Of a DNA stretch of 5,563 nt, positions 4,346-5,563 are shown in pieces (the first letter of the stretch is position 1; every line of letters begins with the position of its first letter). A program made the translations under genes and the position numbers. Origin of the DNA: an uncultured Clostridia bacterium (lineage in GTDB: Bacteria > Bacillota > Clostridia > Christensenellales > UBA1242); NCBI GenBank assembly GCA_937874195.1, contig CALNBM010000039.1, forward strand, positions 1 through 5,563, written 5' to 3'. The notes beneath the pieces were generated by a model. It ran no database searches and was not told where the DNA came from. It was given only the letters and a program-made list of their open reading frames with translations.

Positions 4346-4988
4346 CTAAATTTTTTATTTGCTCCAACTTCTTTAAAACTGCTTGATTGGTTAGCACAAA
4401 AGTTGTGTTTGCTGGTTGCTCCGACTGTGTTTCACTTAGACTGTGTCCTTGCCCTTTTGTTTTAAGGCGAGAGAGTGTTGATTTTTCTTGCACCATTGCG
4501 TTTTGAGATGAAGTGTAAGTCAAGTCCACTATGTATTCTTCAATGCTGTCAAATGCGGTTGCCATATCATCATCACGGCTTTTCTGCAAGTTGTTGTAGG
4601 TATTTGTGTTAATTTGCATAAATGCACATACAAGCTGCTTAGTTGGTATGAATGGCGTGTAGTTGTTTATCCACGAAATTAAGTCACTAAAAGCATCTAG
4701 GCAGTCATAAACCAAAGCAGGTGTATAGCCCATTTCAGCCTCGCTTAGAGTTATGAGTTTGTGCTTTCTTAAAAAGTCATTTAGTTTTGTCGATACCAAA
4801 ATTTTGTTTTTCTCAAAGATTGGCACAAACCTTTCCTCTAAATCTCTGCCTGATTTTATATAGATTGCAACTTTCTCTATGTGGTCGCCGAAAATATTAG
4901 CGGTCAAAAACTCTTTAATTTGCTCCACTTTCTTAAAGGGGTCAAACGGAAAAGTTATTTCGTCATTTTCAATTATTATATTTGTCAT
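4341..4988 (-). CDS. Unknown 215-residue phage protein, possible helix-turn-helix
   Basis: This is the second longest gene of the window and I cannot name it. The ATG directly follows the TAA of the previous gene, with GGGGAG nine bases upstream, so translation is coupled. Residues 1-60 mix strands and helices (TFPFDPFKKVEQIKEFLTAN). Residues 112-135 (IPTKQLVCAFMQINTNTYNN) have helix-turn-helix spacing. Residues 146-170 form a helix with SIEEYIVDLTYTSSQNAM, and a basic RLKTKGQGH follows at 174-182. The helix, then basic LK-x-K-x-x-x-H order, loosely recalls small DNA-binding proteins such as some small terminase subunits. The position in the early run argues against a terminase. A polar linker and a terminal helix (205-215) end it. 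DNA binding is a guess. Confidence 0.75.
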   Translation of the reverse strand: MTNIIIENDEITFPFDPFKKVEQIKEFLTANIFGDHIEKVAIYIKSGRDLEERFVPIFEKNKILVSTKLNDFLRKHKLITLSEAEMGYTPALVYDCLDAFSDLISWINNYTPFIPTKQLVCAFMQINTNTYNNLQKSRDDDMATAFDSIEEYIVDLTYTSSQNAMVQEKSTLSRLKTKGQGHSLSETQSEQPANTTFVLTNQAVLKKLEQIKNLE

Positions 4989-5171
4989 TTACTCACTCTC
5001 CCCTATCTCTTCTAATAGCCAATTTTCGATTTCTTCAATATTCATATTTCCTATACCGAACTGCTCGTGATAGACTTTGAAATATATATCCCAAACCTCA
5101 TTAAATGGTCGGGCATCATTCCTAGTGATTAGATGGGCAAATAGTTCTGCCATTTTTTCAATTCTTTTCAT
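4989..5171 (-). CDS. Unknown 60-residue acidic helical protein
   Basis: I do not recognise it. The product starts MKRIEKMAELFAHLITRN and ends IEEIENWLLEEIGESE; both ends look like amphipathic helices around a middle with VWDIYFKVYHEQFG. The C-terminal third is clearly acidic. AAAGGAG lies five bases before the ATG, which overlaps the upstream stop as ATGA. Its own TAA touches the ATG of the 215-residue gene. The double coupling supports a real gene whose product is needed with its neighbours, perhaps as a partner of the 215-residue protein, which is inference from order only. Confidence 0.65.
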   Translation of the reverse strand: MKRIEKMAELFAHLITRNDARPFNEVWDIYFKVYHEQFGIGNMNIEEIENWLLEEIGESE

Positions 5172-5365
5172 TGTTTCTCCTTTATAAAAACTTCTATTAT
5201 GTTTTCTTCTGTTACATAGTACTGTAAATAATTATTGCCGTGTTTGATTATTCTTTGTGCGTGTTCAAATTTTGGATAGAAACTTGCTTGGTGTATAGAC
5301 TTTTTCCACTTGTTTCCATTTCCAGCCCAATACAAATTTTCTTTTTTAATAGCATAAAATTTCAT
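5168..5365 (-). CDS. Unknown 65-residue small phage protein
   Basis: I start it at the ATG at 5365 because GGGAG lies 4 bases upstream; the in-frame GTG at 5380 would place that ribosome site inside the gene and has none of its own. The product begins MKFYAIKKENLYWAGNGNKW, then has SIHQASFYPKFEHAQRIIKH, and ends with strands (YYVTEENIIEVFIKEKQ). The pattern of an N-terminal strand, Trp/Gly turn, 'A-x-F' segment, helix and C-terminal strands is seen in many small phage proteins of unknown role. It ends in an ATGA overlap with the next gene, and its start is 8 bases after the stop of the upstream gene. Confidence 0.68.
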   Translation of the reverse strand: MKFYAIKKENLYWAGNGNKWKKSIHQASFYPKFEHAQRIIKHGNNYLQYYVTEENIIEVFIKEKQ

Positions 5366-5373
5366 ATTGCTCC

Positions 5374-5563
5374 CTACCACTCAATCTTAGATGGTGTTAA
5401 ATTTGTTATGTCGACTACTAAAACGGGCATTGTAAAGTAGCCATGACTAGTTCTAAACCTTGTCCAATTAAAGTTAAGTATTTGATTTATTTGCACTATA
5501 TCGCCATTTTTAACATTGCACTTGCCTTTAACATTTAGTTGGCACTTTTTATAAGTCTTATTC
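5374..5563 (-). CDS. Partial 3' end of an unknown gene
   Basis: The frame is open from the right edge to TAG at 5374-5376 and gives 62 C-terminal residues; the start lies outside the window. It reads KKCQLNVKGKCNVKNGDIVQ, then a strand-rich part with FNWTRFRTSHGYFTMPVLVV, and ends SKIEW. The segment KNGDIVQI followed by TSHGYFTMPVLVV resembles small beta-barrel phage proteins, but I cannot name a family. The stop is 8 bases before the start of the 65-residue gene, in keeping with the tight operon, which supports coding. An alternative reading frame is not as long. Confidence 0.65.
   Translation of the reverse strand, partial: NKTYKKCQLNVKGKCNVKNGDIVQINQILNFNWTRFRTSHGYFTMPVLVVDITNLTPSKIEW

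Noticed and set aside
4341..4360. Slippery heptamer AAATTTA (minus strand, 4347-4353) just before the stop of the 215-residue gene, suggesting -1 frameshifting
   Set aside because: A -1 shift would add only about 15 residues and then stop; it does not enter the protein-like frame of the gap, which is in the other shifted frame. No stimulating hairpin was seen after it.

Overview
This AT-rich window looks like part of a temperate phage or prophage of a low-GC Gram-positive (Firmicutes-type) host. The support is A/T-rich codons, strong GGAGG-type ribosome binding sites before almost every gene, and small phage-type families: a YopX protein, a pentapeptide-repeat protein with typical phage flanking domains, and a DUF1492/ArpU-like late regulator. 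The host genus cannot be read from the sequence. Every supported gene lies on the minus strand, so the region is read from high to low coordinates. There are no rRNA, tRNA, CRISPR, integrase or transposase genes.

From upstream to downstream: a partial unknown gene enters at the right edge (5374-5563). Three closely packed unknown genes follow (5168-5365, 4989-5171, 4341-4988). A 117-base gap (4224-4340) holds what looks like a broken small gene. Next come a very acidic unknown protein (3870-4223), the pentapeptide-repeat protein (3050-3832), a 49-residue protein (2863-3012), the YopX protein (2396-2833) and a newly noticed 32-residue ORF (2308-2406). These lead into a chain of overlapping small genes: an 88-residue protein, a coiled-coil-like protein, a zinc-ribbon-like protein, a 63-residue protein and a two-span membrane protein. 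The run ends with the late-regulator candidate (551-976). This is the usual accessory end of a phage early operon, with genes overlapping or separated by a few bases and probably translationally coupled.

The most interesting part is the left 550 bases. Right after the regulator stop codon is a good promoter (521-550), followed by an unrecognised 105-residue gene (172-489) with two similar KOW/SH3-like motifs. Then comes a second promoter with a perfect extended -10 but a poor -35. A direct repeat of ATGTCCT with a 10-base period sits exactly where a class II activator would bind. Its transcript would meet an intrinsic-terminator-like hairpin about 16 bases after the predicted start, only 16 bases before the start codon of the next gene, which runs off the left edge. 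The likely reading is an early-to-late switch: the DUF1492/ArpU-like protein would activate this promoter, and expression downstream would depend on read-through of the hairpin. This is inference from layout.

Most genes here have no recognised function; they are described from visible properties only.
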